NCBI RefSeq assembly: GCF_042651465.1
Contig: NZ_JBHSCZ010000002.1
Span: 992,001 to 1,056,000 of the forward strand
DNA: 64,000 bases
Direction of reading: 5' to 3'
DNA from: Ferruginibacter yonginensis
GTDB lineage: Bacteria > Bacteroidota > Bacteroidia > Chitinophagales > Chitinophagaceae
The notes beneath the pieces are model-generated. The model worked only from the letters and a program-made list of their open reading frames with translations. It ran no database searches and was not told the origin of the DNA. The position numbers and the translations under genes are program-made. Of the stretch, positions 17,728 to 26,008 are shown piece by piece. Numbering within the stretch: position 1 is the stretch's first letter; every line of letters starts with the position of its first letter.

Positions 17728-19560
17728 CTATTTTTCTTTTATATCCAACTTAATTTGTAATTCGTCGAATTGTTTTTCATCAATGGTTGATGGGGCATCA
17801 ATCATAACATCTCTACCACTATTGTTTTTTGGGAAGGCAATAAAATCTCTAATACTTTCACTTCCGCCTAAAATGCTACAAAGCCTATCAAACCCAAAGG
17901 CAATGCCGCCATGTGGAGGAGCACCATATTCAAATGCACCAAGTAAAAAGCCAAATTTATGTTGCTGCTCATGCTCATCCATTCCTAAAGCGGCAAACAT
18001 TTTTTGTTGTAAATCTTTTTGAAAAATTCTGATAGAGCCACCGCCAATTTCGTTACCGTTCAATACCATATCATACGCATTGGCCTTAATATTTGCGTAT
18101 GGGTGTTTTAAGTATTCAGCAGGGTTAGCAATGCTTGGTTCATTATTGATCATGGTATCAATATCACTTGGCTTGGGTGATGTGAACGGATGGTGCCTTG
18201 CTACCCAACGGTTTTCTTCTTCTGCGTATTCAAATAACGGAAAATCTAATACCCATAATAATTTAAAATCATTAGCCTTTCTTAAACCCAATGTAGTACC
18301 CATGTACATGCGTAAATCGCTAGCAGCTTTACGGGTACGCTCTTCAGCTCCGGCTACTATTAAAATTAAATCACCTGCTTTGGCATGTGCAGCTTCGGCA
18401 ATGGCTTTGAGTTTTTCCTCGTTATAAAATTTATCAACACTGCTTTTAAAAGTACCATCTTCATTACACTTTATAAACACCAATCCCTTCATACCAATTT
18501 GTGGTCGCTTTACCCACTCCGTAAGGTCATCTGTTTGTTTACGAGTATAAGCAGCACAACCTGGTACTGCTATTGCAATAACAGTTTCGGCTTCATCAAA
18601 CACTTTAAAATCTGCACCGTTAATTAAGTTTTCAATTACTGGTTTATCACTAAAAGTATGTGTTGGGTATTTTAGGTTACATAACTGCATATTAAAGCGA
18701 ATGTCGGGCTTATCGTTGCCGTAAGTCCACATGGCATTGGTCCATGTCATGCGTTCAATTACATCAGTATAATCAATATTTTTTACATCTTTAAAAATAC
18801 GACGTACCAATCCTTCAAACATTTGTAAAATATCTTCTTGCTCTACAAAGCTCATTTCACAATCTATTTGTGTAAACTCTGGTTGCCTATCGGCCCTTAA
18901 ATCTTCATCTCTAAAACACTTTACAATTTGGTAGTAACGATCGTAACCACTCACCATCAATAATTGTTTAAACGTTTGCGGACTTTGTGGTAGGGCATAA
19001 AATTGACCTGCATTCATGCGACTTGGCACCACAAAATCTCTAGCACCTTCAGGCGTACTTTTAATTAAGAAAGGTGTTTCAATATCCATAAAATTATTTT
19101 CGTGTAAATAATTTCTGGTACTGCGGCCTACAGCATAGCGGAGCTCTAAATTACGTTTTACTGCATTTCTTCGCAGGTCTAAAAAGCGGTATTTCATTCT
19201 CAAATCATCGCCACCATCGGTATCATCTTGTATGGTAAAAGGAGGGGTGATAGATTTATTTAAAATAGAAAATTCATTAACCAATATTTCAATATCGCCT
19301 GTTGGGAGGTTACTGTTTTTATTGCTACGTTCGTTTACAATACCTTTTACTTGCAACACAAACTCACGGCCCAATGGGTTAGCATCTAATAAATGGTTTA
19401 AACTTTCATTAAACAATAATTGGGTAATACCATAGCGATCTCTTAAATCAACGAATGTGATACTACCAAATTTTCTAACCGTTTGTACCCAACCAGCAAG
19501 GGTTACACTTTTACTAATATCAGCGATGCGTAATTCGCCGCAAGTATGCGATCTAAACAT
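17728..19560 (-). CDS. aspS: Aspartyl-tRNA synthetase
   Basis: Class II aminoacyl-tRNA synthetase charging tRNA-Asp, 610 residues. It has the N-terminal OB-fold anticodon domain (SVTLAGWVQTVRKFGSITFVDLRDR), the catalytic domain with motif 1/2 (LDLRRNAVKRNL, then FRDEDLRADRQPEFTQIDCEMSF) and motif 3 (HGGIAFGFDRL). The large GAD insertion between motifs 2 and 3 marks the bacterial type. The presence or absence of asnB/gatCAB, which would indicate discriminating or non-discriminating activity, cannot be judged here. ATG at 19560. It is divergent from the plug-bearing A2M gene, with a 117-bp repeat in the intervening 299 bp. Confidence 0.97.
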   Translation of the reverse strand: MFRSHTCGELRIADISKSVTLAGWVQTVRKFGSITFVDLRDRYGITQLLFNESLNHLLDANPLGREFVLQVKGIVNERSNKNSNLPTGDIEILVNEFSILNKSITPPFTIQDDTDGGDDLRMKYRFLDLRRNAVKRNLELRYAVGRSTRNYLHENNFMDIETPFLIKSTPEGARDFVVPSRMNAGQFYALPQSPQTFKQLLMVSGYDRYYQIVKCFRDEDLRADRQPEFTQIDCEMSFVEQEDILQMFEGLVRRIFKDVKNIDYTDVIERMTWTNAMWTYGNDKPDIRFNMQLCNLKYPTHTFSDKPVIENLINGADFKVFDEAETVIAIAVPGCAAYTRKQTDDLTEWVKRPQIGMKGLVFIKCNEDGTFKSSVDKFYNEEKLKAIAEAAHAKAGDLILIVAGAEERTRKAASDLRMYMGTTLGLRKANDFKLLWVLDFPLFEYAEEENRWVARHHPFTSPKPSDIDTMINNEPSIANPAEYLKHPYANIKANAYDMVLNGNEIGGGSIRIFQKDLQQKMFAALGMDEHEQQHKFGFLLGAFEYGAPPHGGIAFGFDRLCSILGGSESIRDFIAFPKNNSGRDVMIDAPSTIDEKQFDELQIKLDIKEK

Positions 19561-19650
19561 ATTGTAAGCTTATTTGGCTGCGAAGATAATTGAATTTTAC
19601 GGCTTTAAAAACCAATCAAAAATGGTGCTTTATTAAGTTTGTTAATAATG

Positions 19651-19767
19651 GGGGCTTTCATCCACAACAACGTAGCAGCACAGGTTCGGTGCCGTTGGTG
19701 TGCCGTATGTTGGCTTATGGCCTGCGGCGCAAGCCAACACACATCCCAACGTCAGCCGCAGCCCTTG
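19651..19767 (+). repeat. Dispersed structured repeat, subtype A, copy 1 (left of the plug-bearing A2M gene)
   Basis: 117 bp, identical to 25655-25771 except C19681 versus T25685. Ends are GGGGCT and CAGCCC. An internal perfect 9-bp stem, TGTTGGCTT (19708-19716) with AAGCCAACA (19731-19739), is flanked by GTG/CAC and GTTGG/CCAAC pairs, so most of the right half folds. It is markedly GC-richer than its surroundings. It lies in the divergent gap between aspS (start 19560) and the A2M gene (start 19860), so it is not simply a 3' terminator. The rest of this gap shows only AT-rich presumed promoter DNA. Confidence 0.9.
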
Positions 19768-19859
19768 GCCTATAGTTCATTTTTCGGCCGTGCAGCATTT
19801 ATGTATATTTTTATCTCTAACAATGTACCCCTAACTGCTTTATTTTAAAAGGTATACTT

Positions 19860-22800
19860 ATGAAAAAATTATACAGCTTACTTATCATATTCATTGCAAT
19901 CAATGGTGAGGCACAAGTAAAATTTGATCAAATTCGAAAAAAAAGCTGGGTTAGTCATTATTATAAAATAACATCTAAACAATTTGAATATTTTACAGCC
20001 ATTGATTCCATACCCATTGAAAGCTTTGAAAAATTTACGCCTCAATTTATTTTAAATGCAGATAGTACTTATATAAATGTATTACCTAATGGTAACTATG
20101 TAAAAATTGATATAGTTGATTATCATATAACAGCAACACTCATCAATATTTCTTCATTAAAATTGCTTACCGTAAACAATAAAAATAAATTGCAGTTAGT
20201 AGTAGCTACAACTAATAATACTTATTTAAATAATGCGCAAGTTTTTGTAAAAAATAAAGAAGTACTATTTAATACAGCATCACAAACATATTTAGTACAA
20301 AGCAGAAATATAGATGAGGCCTTTGTAAAAGTATATGCCTCAAATGATACATTGTATACGAACATAGCGGTTGATAAATCACCTGATGTAAGTATTACCA
20401 ATCAAAAAAAGGCAGTATTTAAAACGACAACTTTTTATAAAATATTACATTTTATTCCTACTAAAATTGCAAACATCTTTAAAAAACACCGTAAGCCAGT
20501 ATATAATACCAATGGGTACATTATTTTTAATCAACCCAAATATAAAATAAAGGATACGGTTAAATACAAAGCTTATTTACTCAACGATCAATTAAAGCCT
20601 TTTGAAAAGTCGCTACAAGTTATTTTGAATTACAAAAATAAAGGTAAATATGTTGAACAAGTTTTAGATACTTTAGCGCCTATTACAAAAGGCGATTATG
20701 TTGGTTCATTTGTACTAAGTGATACATTGCCCTTAGATGTAACGTATAGTGTTAGTTTCAAATACAAGCAACGAATATTAAAAGCCGCTAGTTTTAGTAC
20801 AGAAGATTATTTGTTAGATCAAGTAAGTAGTTATCAATTTAGTAGTTCATCTACAGATTATTATTTGAATGATACATTAGAATTTACTGCTTCTGCAAAA
20901 GATGCCAATCAACTAAATGTTTTAGATGCTACTGTAGCATTGACTATAACAACAGCACAAGTGTATGAAACTTTTGCGGATACTGTTTTTGTGGCTGATA
21001 CCCTTTATATTGCCACTACAAAATTATTAGCAAATGGCGATACAAAATTTAAAGTGCCTACTGCACTTTTTCCGAAAGCAAATATGTCATTAAGTGCTGT
21101 TTTGAAATTTTCAAATGCAAATAATGAAACACATACAGAGCAAAAAAATATAGACTACTTCTTCGAAAAATCAGCTTATTTACTCCTACAAAAAAATGAT
21201 ACTGTTTATGCTACTTTTTTGAGTAATAACAAAAGTGTACATAAAAAAGCCTTAATACAAATTAATGATGCCCCATTCCTTACAATAGATTTACCCTTTA
21301 TGCAACCCATTAATCCTTTGGTTGCAACTATTACATTAAAATCTGTTGATAGTAATGCAACAACTCAAACTTTAGAAATTGATGCAAAGAGTAATGTATT
21401 ACAATTTGAAAAAATTACTCAAAAAGATACGCTAGGTTTTCGAATATTCAACCCCTATAAAATTCCTGTTTATTACACGGTATTTAATAAAAATGATATT
21501 ATTTATCAAGGTAAAGATTCAGCTAAAAATATTACATGGCAACGTCTTTTAAAAAATAGTAAGGATTTTTACGAAGTTCGATATCAATATTATTGGGGAG
21601 GTGTTGAACAATCTTTGTTACAATATCTTACTATTCCATATAATATTTTATCGGCAAATGTTACTGCAAAATCAACCGTATTCCCTGGCGAAATTGATAA
21701 TATACAGCTCAACGTAATTGATTATAAAGGTACGCCAGTACAGGGTGTCAATCTAACTGCTGTATCATATAATAACGAATTCAATAAAGATATTAAATAT
21801 CCTAAGTTACCTTATTTAGTAAATTATCATCAGTTAAAATCGCTTAACTACGAAACTTTTTTAAACGATGATTTAAATAATGTTTACGAAAAAAGTTTCT
21901 TTTCAAAAAACAGTGGATGGGTTCATAAGTTTGGTTTAGATACAATGGATTATTATAAAATATTACTTCAACAAAATAAGGTATATACAAGTAAGAAAGT
22001 AATATATACAGCAATGCCACAAGTGGCTATTTCGGTATTTGATAAAATGGTACCACAGCCAATCTTTTTGCTTTATGTCAATAAAAAATTTGTGTATTAT
22101 AATGCTGTTAATGTTCCACAAAAGTATGCTTACGAAGTGCAACCTGGTTACACACAGTTTGAAATTAGATTATTAGATAAAACAATTTATTTAGATAGTG
22201 TGTATGTACAACCAAACTATAAATATGATTTTTTTATTGATATGGCCGATTTGCCAAAACATGCAAGGGTTGTACCTAATAAAAAGTATTGGAGTATCGC
22301 AGAAATGAATTTGATTGAAAAACAAATAATGGTTGTAAAAAAATCATACAATAACAATGGTGCATTTATTTGGCAAAGCGATAGGGTTTTTAATTTAGTA
22401 AATAACCAAAATGATTATGTTATAGGGCCTTTTAATAATGGTACTGTTCAATTTTATAAACCTAACCATTTTGATATTAATGTTGATTTAGAATCACCTT
22501 ATTTATATGATTTTGCTCCTAAAAAAGTTAGACTTGAAAAAATGTATCTCTTTCCTGTTAAGGATACCAATAACCGATTACAATTAAAAAATACATTGCT
22601 ACCAAATTGGGGCGATACGCTTGTGGCACCTCCAGTAATAGCTTATAACGAAATACCGAAATCTACTGTCATTAATTTTATAGAAAAAAACAATGCTTAC
22701 GTTAGGGCTGCTGCATTGCGTAATAAATTGCCCTACGGTAAGTTACAATTGCAATTTGTAACGGATAGTAGTATTAAATATGTAGTATTAATGCATTGTG

Positions 22801-25649
22801 ATACCGTGTATCTGGTTAATAATTTTTACTATAATAACATTGATTATATTAAACCAGGAATGTATGATGTATTGTTGATTACTACAAATAATACCGTATT
22901 TACAAAACAACATATTGTTGTTATGCCATATGGTAGCACTTTTGTAAAGTTGGGTAAACTCACTTTTGTACCCAATCATCCTATAGTTACTCAATTGAAA
23001 GCTGAGGCCATTTTATATCAGCAAAAATTAGAATTACAGTATGCTCTCTCACTTACTAAACAATCCAACCCAACACAAATGGAGCCTTATTTATTTGATG
23101 CTAGAGATGCAGTAAGTATAAGAGGTATATTACTTGATGAGAAAACAAAAGAGCCTATTCCATTTGCAACCATTCGGATAGATGGATACCAAAATGGTAC
23201 TAGCACCAATGATAAAGGTATTTTTCAGTTTAAAAATTTACGTAAAGGAACGTATCAATTATTAGTGAGTGCAGTTGGTTACAATACCAATTTTTATACC
23301 GTTACTTTAAATACACAAAATATTTCACTTACCATTTATGCTAGTGTAAGCAAAATGTCATTAGAAGAAGTGGTGGTAACAGGTTATGCTACTACGCAAC
23401 GGAAATTTTCAATGGTAGGAGCAGCAGCATCTATCCGTTCAAATGATAATGTAAGTATTGCTTTAAATGGTAAAGTTGCTGGGGTCAATATTACCAATAG
23501 CAATAATGGTGTATTTATTGGCGAAAGCATTTCGTTAAGAGGTCTCAGCAGTTTAACAGGTAACAACGAAGCTTTGATAGTAATAGATGGCATAATACAA
23601 AATGCAAAAAAGTTTAGTGATATAAATCCAGCTGATATTTTATCAGTTGATATTTTAGATGCAACAAAATCCGTTATATTGTTTGGTGCACAAGGAGCCA
23701 ACGGGGTTATTATGGTAAAAACAAAAACACAAGGCATTCGTAAAAATTTTAAAGACTATGCTTTTTGGGTACCCAATTTTTTTACAGACAAAAATGGCCA
23801 GGCTAGTTTTGATGTAAAGTACCCTGATAATATAACGGGGTGGAAAACTTTTATAGTAGGCATGGATATAAAGAATAGGATATTAAATACTAATATTTTT
23901 ACACAAGCTTTTAAACCCATAGCAGCACAAGTAAATGCACCTACTTTTTTAATTGAAGGAGATAGTGCCGCATATGTAAGTAAGGTATTAAATTATACTA
24001 CAGATGCTTATACCGTTAATAGTACTTTTAAAATTAATAATAATATTACAGCCCAACGTACTACAACAATTAATGCATCAGATGCTCACATTAACAAGCA
24101 ATGGGTGAAAGCTAGTAATAGTGATAGTATTAAAACTACCTTTAGTATTGAGACCACTACTGGTTTTACTGATGCGGAGGAACGCAGTATTCCTGTTTTT
24201 AAAAGAGGTACTGAAAAAGCTATTGGTAATTTTTGGGTATTAACAAACGACACAACATTTGCATTACCATCATCAAACACCAATGCAACATTACATATTG
24301 GTATTGTAAATAATACTATTGATATTTTACTTGATGAATTAGCACAGTTGAAAAATTACCCATACGCCTGTATGGAACAAACTACCTCTAAATTAATGGG
24401 CTTGCAGCTCACTAAAATTATTAACGAAAAATTAAAAAAGCCGTTTGATGATCAAAAGCTATTAACAATGTTGTTGAATAAAATTCAAACCAACCAATTG
24501 TATAGCGGTGGATGGTCATGGTGGCCAAATGGTAATGAAGATGTGTATGTAACCAACTACATCACAAAAGTGTTGTTGAAATTTAATAATGATCCATCTG
24601 TTGCATCAAATATCAGAAATGCCTTTTTATACCTTCAAAATCAATTACCCGTTTTGTCAAATGAGCGTTTAATAGCTACATTACATACTTTGAGTGAGGG
24701 TAAACATGTAATTAATTATGAGGGTTGGTTAAATAAAGTAAAATTTGATTCATTATCCATACATGCACAATGGCAGTATGTTCGCATTTTACAAAATCAG
24801 AAAATGGATTATGCCAATCAGTTAACAAAAGTTATGAAAGCCGCATCAACAGGCATTTTAGGTGATATTCATTGGGGTACACAAAACTATCGTTGGGAGT
24901 CAAACGAAGTGGCTACTACTTTAATTGCCTATAAAGTGTTCGAAAATAATTCAGCTTATCAATCAATGTTACCCAAAATTATACAATATTTTATTAGCAA
25001 AAGAGGCAATGGCTACTGGAGTAATACCGTTGAAACTGCATCAATTATTGAAACAATTTTGCCGGAAGTATTAAAAAATAATAATGATGTTCAGCAACCC
25101 ACAAAAGTTACAATTGCAGGCGATACCAATATTGTTGTAACAAAGTTTCCTTACAAAGCATCTTTTACAAGTAGTACTTCCAAAAATTTACAAATCAATA
25201 AATCGGGTAATGGTATCACTTATTTTACATCGTTTCAACAATTTTTTGATGCAAACCCCATTACTGTTGATACCAATTTTGTTGTACAAACATCTTTTTT
25301 ACAATCAAATAATACAGTTACTCAATTAAAAGCTGGTGAGTCAGTAATTATGAATGTTACTATCAATGCATTAAAGGAAGCGGAGTACGTTATGATTGAA
25401 ATTCCTATACCAGCTGGCTGTAATGTGGCTCAAAAAAATGCTTATCAAAATGGTATTTATAAAGAGTTTTATAAAGATAAAATTTTAATGTTTGTACCCA
25501 ATTTACAGAAAGGTATGTTTACACAGCAAATACCATTGCAGGTTCGTTATACGGGTAAATATTTCATTAATCCAGCAAAAGTTTCACTTATGTATTTCCC
25601 TATTTTTTACGGACAAAATAGCATCAAAAACATAGAAATTACGGAGTAG
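19860..25649 (+). CDS. Giant alpha-2-macroglobulin family protein with inserted carboxypeptidase-regulatory and TonB-plug module
   Basis: A 1929-residue exported protein with signal peptide MKKLYSLLIIFIAINGEAQ and no lipobox. Seen in order: a beta-rich N-terminal half with a macroglobulin MG2-like stretch from about residue 217; a carboxypeptidase-regulatory-like domain at about 1080-1165 (ILLDEKTKEPIPFATIRI to SAVGYN); and a SusC/RagA-type plug at about 1166-1295. The plug contains LEEVVVTGYATTQRK, SLRGLSSLTGNNEALIVIDG and FGAQGANGVIMVKTK. Then come the A2M domain (FWVPNFFTDKNGQ and PDNITGWKTFIVGMD, about 1300-1340) and the thioester domain with CMEQ at 1504-1507 and GGWSWWPNGNEDVY. No beta-barrel follows the plug, so it is not a receptor. 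A2M family members trap proteases through the thioester; the plug's job here is unknown. Direct repeats bracket the gene. Composition is very Asn/Tyr/Lys-rich. Confidence 0.9.
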   Translation: MKKLYSLLIIFIAINGEAQVKFDQIRKKSWVSHYYKITSKQFEYFTAIDSIPIESFEKFTPQFILNADSTYINVLPNGNYVKIDIVDYHITATLINISSLKLLTVNNKNKLQLVVATTNNTYLNNAQVFVKNKEVLFNTASQTYLVQSRNIDEAFVKVYASNDTLYTNIAVDKSPDVSITNQKKAVFKTTTFYKILHFIPTKIANIFKKHRKPVYNTNGYIIFNQPKYKIKDTVKYKAYLLNDQLKPFEKSLQVILNYKNKGKYVEQVLDTLAPITKGDYVGSFVLSDTLPLDVTYSVSFKYKQRILKAASFSTEDYLLDQVSSYQFSSSSTDYYLNDTLEFTASAKDANQLNVLDATVALTITTAQVYETFADTVFVADTLYIATTKLLANGDTKFKVPTALFPKANMSLSAVLKFSNANNETHTEQKNIDYFFEKSAYLLLQKNDTVYATFLSNNKSVHKKALIQINDAPFLTIDLPFMQPINPLVATITLKSVDSNATTQTLEIDAKSNVLQFEKITQKDTLGFRIFNPYKIPVYYTVFNKNDIIYQGKDSAKNITWQRLLKNSKDFYEVRYQYYWGGVEQSLLQYLTIPYNILSANVTAKSTVFPGEIDNIQLNVIDYKGTPVQGVNLTAVSYNNEFNKDIKYPKLPYLVNYHQLKSLNYETFLNDDLNNVYEKSFFSKNSGWVHKFGLDTMDYYKILLQQNKVYTSKKVIYTAMPQVAISVFDKMVPQPIFLLYVNKKFVYYNAVNVPQKYAYEVQPGYTQFEIRLLDKTIYLDSVYVQPNYKYDFFIDMADLPKHARVVPNKKYWSIAEMNLIEKQIMVVKKSYNNNGAFIWQSDRVFNLVNNQNDYVIGPFNNGTVQFYKPNHFDINVDLESPYLYDFAPKKVRLEKMYLFPVKDTNNRLQLKNTLLPNWGDTLVAPPVIAYNEIPKSTVINFIEKNNAYVRAAALRNKLPYGKLQLQFVTDSSIKYVVLMHCDTVYLVNNFYYNNIDYIKPGMYDVLLITTNNTVFTKQHIVVMPYGSTFVKLGKLTFVPNHPIVTQLKAEAILYQQKLELQYALSLTKQSNPTQMEPYLFDARDAVSIRGILLDEKTKEPIPFATIRIDGYQNGTSTNDKGIFQFKNLRKGTYQLLVSAVGYNTNFYTVTLNTQNISLTIYASVSKMSLEEVVVTGYATTQRKFSMVGAAASIRSNDNVSIALNGKVAGVNITNSNNGVFIGESISLRGLSSLTGNNEALIVIDGIIQNAKKFSDINPADILSVDILDATKSVILFGAQGANGVIMVKTKTQGIRKNFKDYAFWVPNFFTDKNGQASFDVKYPDNITGWKTFIVGMDIKNRILNTNIFTQAFKPIAAQVNAPTFLIEGDSAAYVSKVLNYTTDAYTVNSTFKINNNITAQRTTTINASDAHINKQWVKASNSDSIKTTFSIETTTGFTDAEERSIPVFKRGTEKAIGNFWVLTNDTTFALPSSNTNATLHIGIVNNTIDILLDELAQLKNYPYACMEQTTSKLMGLQLTKIINEKLKKPFDDQKLLTMLLNKIQTNQLYSGGWSWWPNGNEDVYVTNYITKVLLKFNNDPSVASNIRNAFLYLQNQLPVLSNERLIATLHTLSEGKHVINYEGWLNKVKFDSLSIHAQWQYVRILQNQKMDYANQLTKVMKAASTGILGDIHWGTQNYRWESNEVATTLIAYKVFENNSAYQSMLPKIIQYFISKRGNGYWSNTVETASIIETILPEVLKNNNDVQQPTKVTIAGDTNIVVTKFPYKASFTSSTSKNLQINKSGNGITYFTSFQQFFDANPITVDTNFVVQTSFLQSNNTVTQLKAGESVIMNVTINALKEAEYVMIEIPIPAGCNVAQKNAYQNGIYKEFYKDKILMFVPNLQKGMFTQQIPLQVRYTGKYFINPAKVSLMYFPIFYGQNSIKNIEITE

Positions 25650-25654
25650 CATTT

Positions 25655-25771
25655 GGGGCTTTCATCCACAACAACGTAGCAGCATAGGTTCGGTGCCGTT
25701 GGTGTGCCGTATGTTGGCTTATGGCCTGCGGCGCAAGCCAACACACATCCCAACGTCAGCCGCAGCCCTTG
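25655..25771 (+). repeat. Dispersed structured repeat, subtype A, copy 2 (right of the plug-bearing A2M gene)
   Basis: Direct repeat of 19651-19767 with a single substitution, starting 5 bp after the A2M stop codon. Same orientation, 6004 bp apart. The 359-bp gap 25650-26008 between the two convergent A2M genes is filled by this element, a 33-bp palindrome and a subtype B element. Confidence 0.9.
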
Positions 25772-25806
25772 TACTGTTGTACATTTTTGAACTTTTGTAT
25801 GCTACG

Positions 25807-25839
25807 AAACCTATAAGGTTTTTAAAACCTTATAGGTTT
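25807..25839. repeat. Perfect 33-bp palindrome
   Basis: AAACCTATAAGGTTTT, one central T, then AAAACCTTATAGGTTT: 16-bp arms with no mismatch. It lies between a subtype A and a subtype B repeat in the gap between two convergent genes. It could act as a bidirectional terminator or cruciform. I recall similar AAACCT...AGGTTT palindromes in other Bacteroidota genomes, but cannot search for them here. Confidence 0.85.
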
Positions 25840-25870
25840 ACACTTGTAACATTTATTGATACTGTTGAAT

Positions 25871-25967
25871 GGCTGCCGGATAGCAGCGGCACCGTAGCCG
25901 CTGCGGCGGCGGAGGTACAGCGAATAGCCGGAACAGCTGCTGCTACTGTACTACCGCTGACAGCCCC
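25871..25967 (-). repeat. Dispersed structured repeat, subtype B, copy 1
   Basis: On the minus strand it opens with GGGGCTGTCA, carries GTAGCAGCAG and GTTCCGGCTATTCG, and ends with GCTATCCGGCAGCC. The internal hairpin GCAGCGGC/GCCGCTGC (at about 25883-25903) differs completely from the hairpins in the two other subtype B copies, while the ends match. It is very GC-rich for this genome. Confidence 0.8.
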
Positions 25968-26008
25968 AACAATGCATTTTATTAATCATTTACATCATCA
26001 ATTACTTT

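Noticed and set aside
19590..19848. Open frames across the first subtype A repeat, sharing a peptide beginning MPLVCRMLAYGLRR or its alternative frame
   Set aside because: They arise from the GC-rich repeat; the same peptide reappears at 25693-26058 only because the DNA repeats. No signal, domain or coding bias.
19860..25649. Reading the gene as a SusC-type TonB-dependent receptor because of the plug
   Set aside because: There is no beta-barrel after the plug, whereas an A2M domain and a thioester motif follow; the plug is a module inside an A2M-family protein.
19651..25771. Composite transposon or genomic island bounded by the direct repeats
   Set aside because: No transposase, integrase or clear target-site duplication inside or beside it; only recombination between repeats can be argued.
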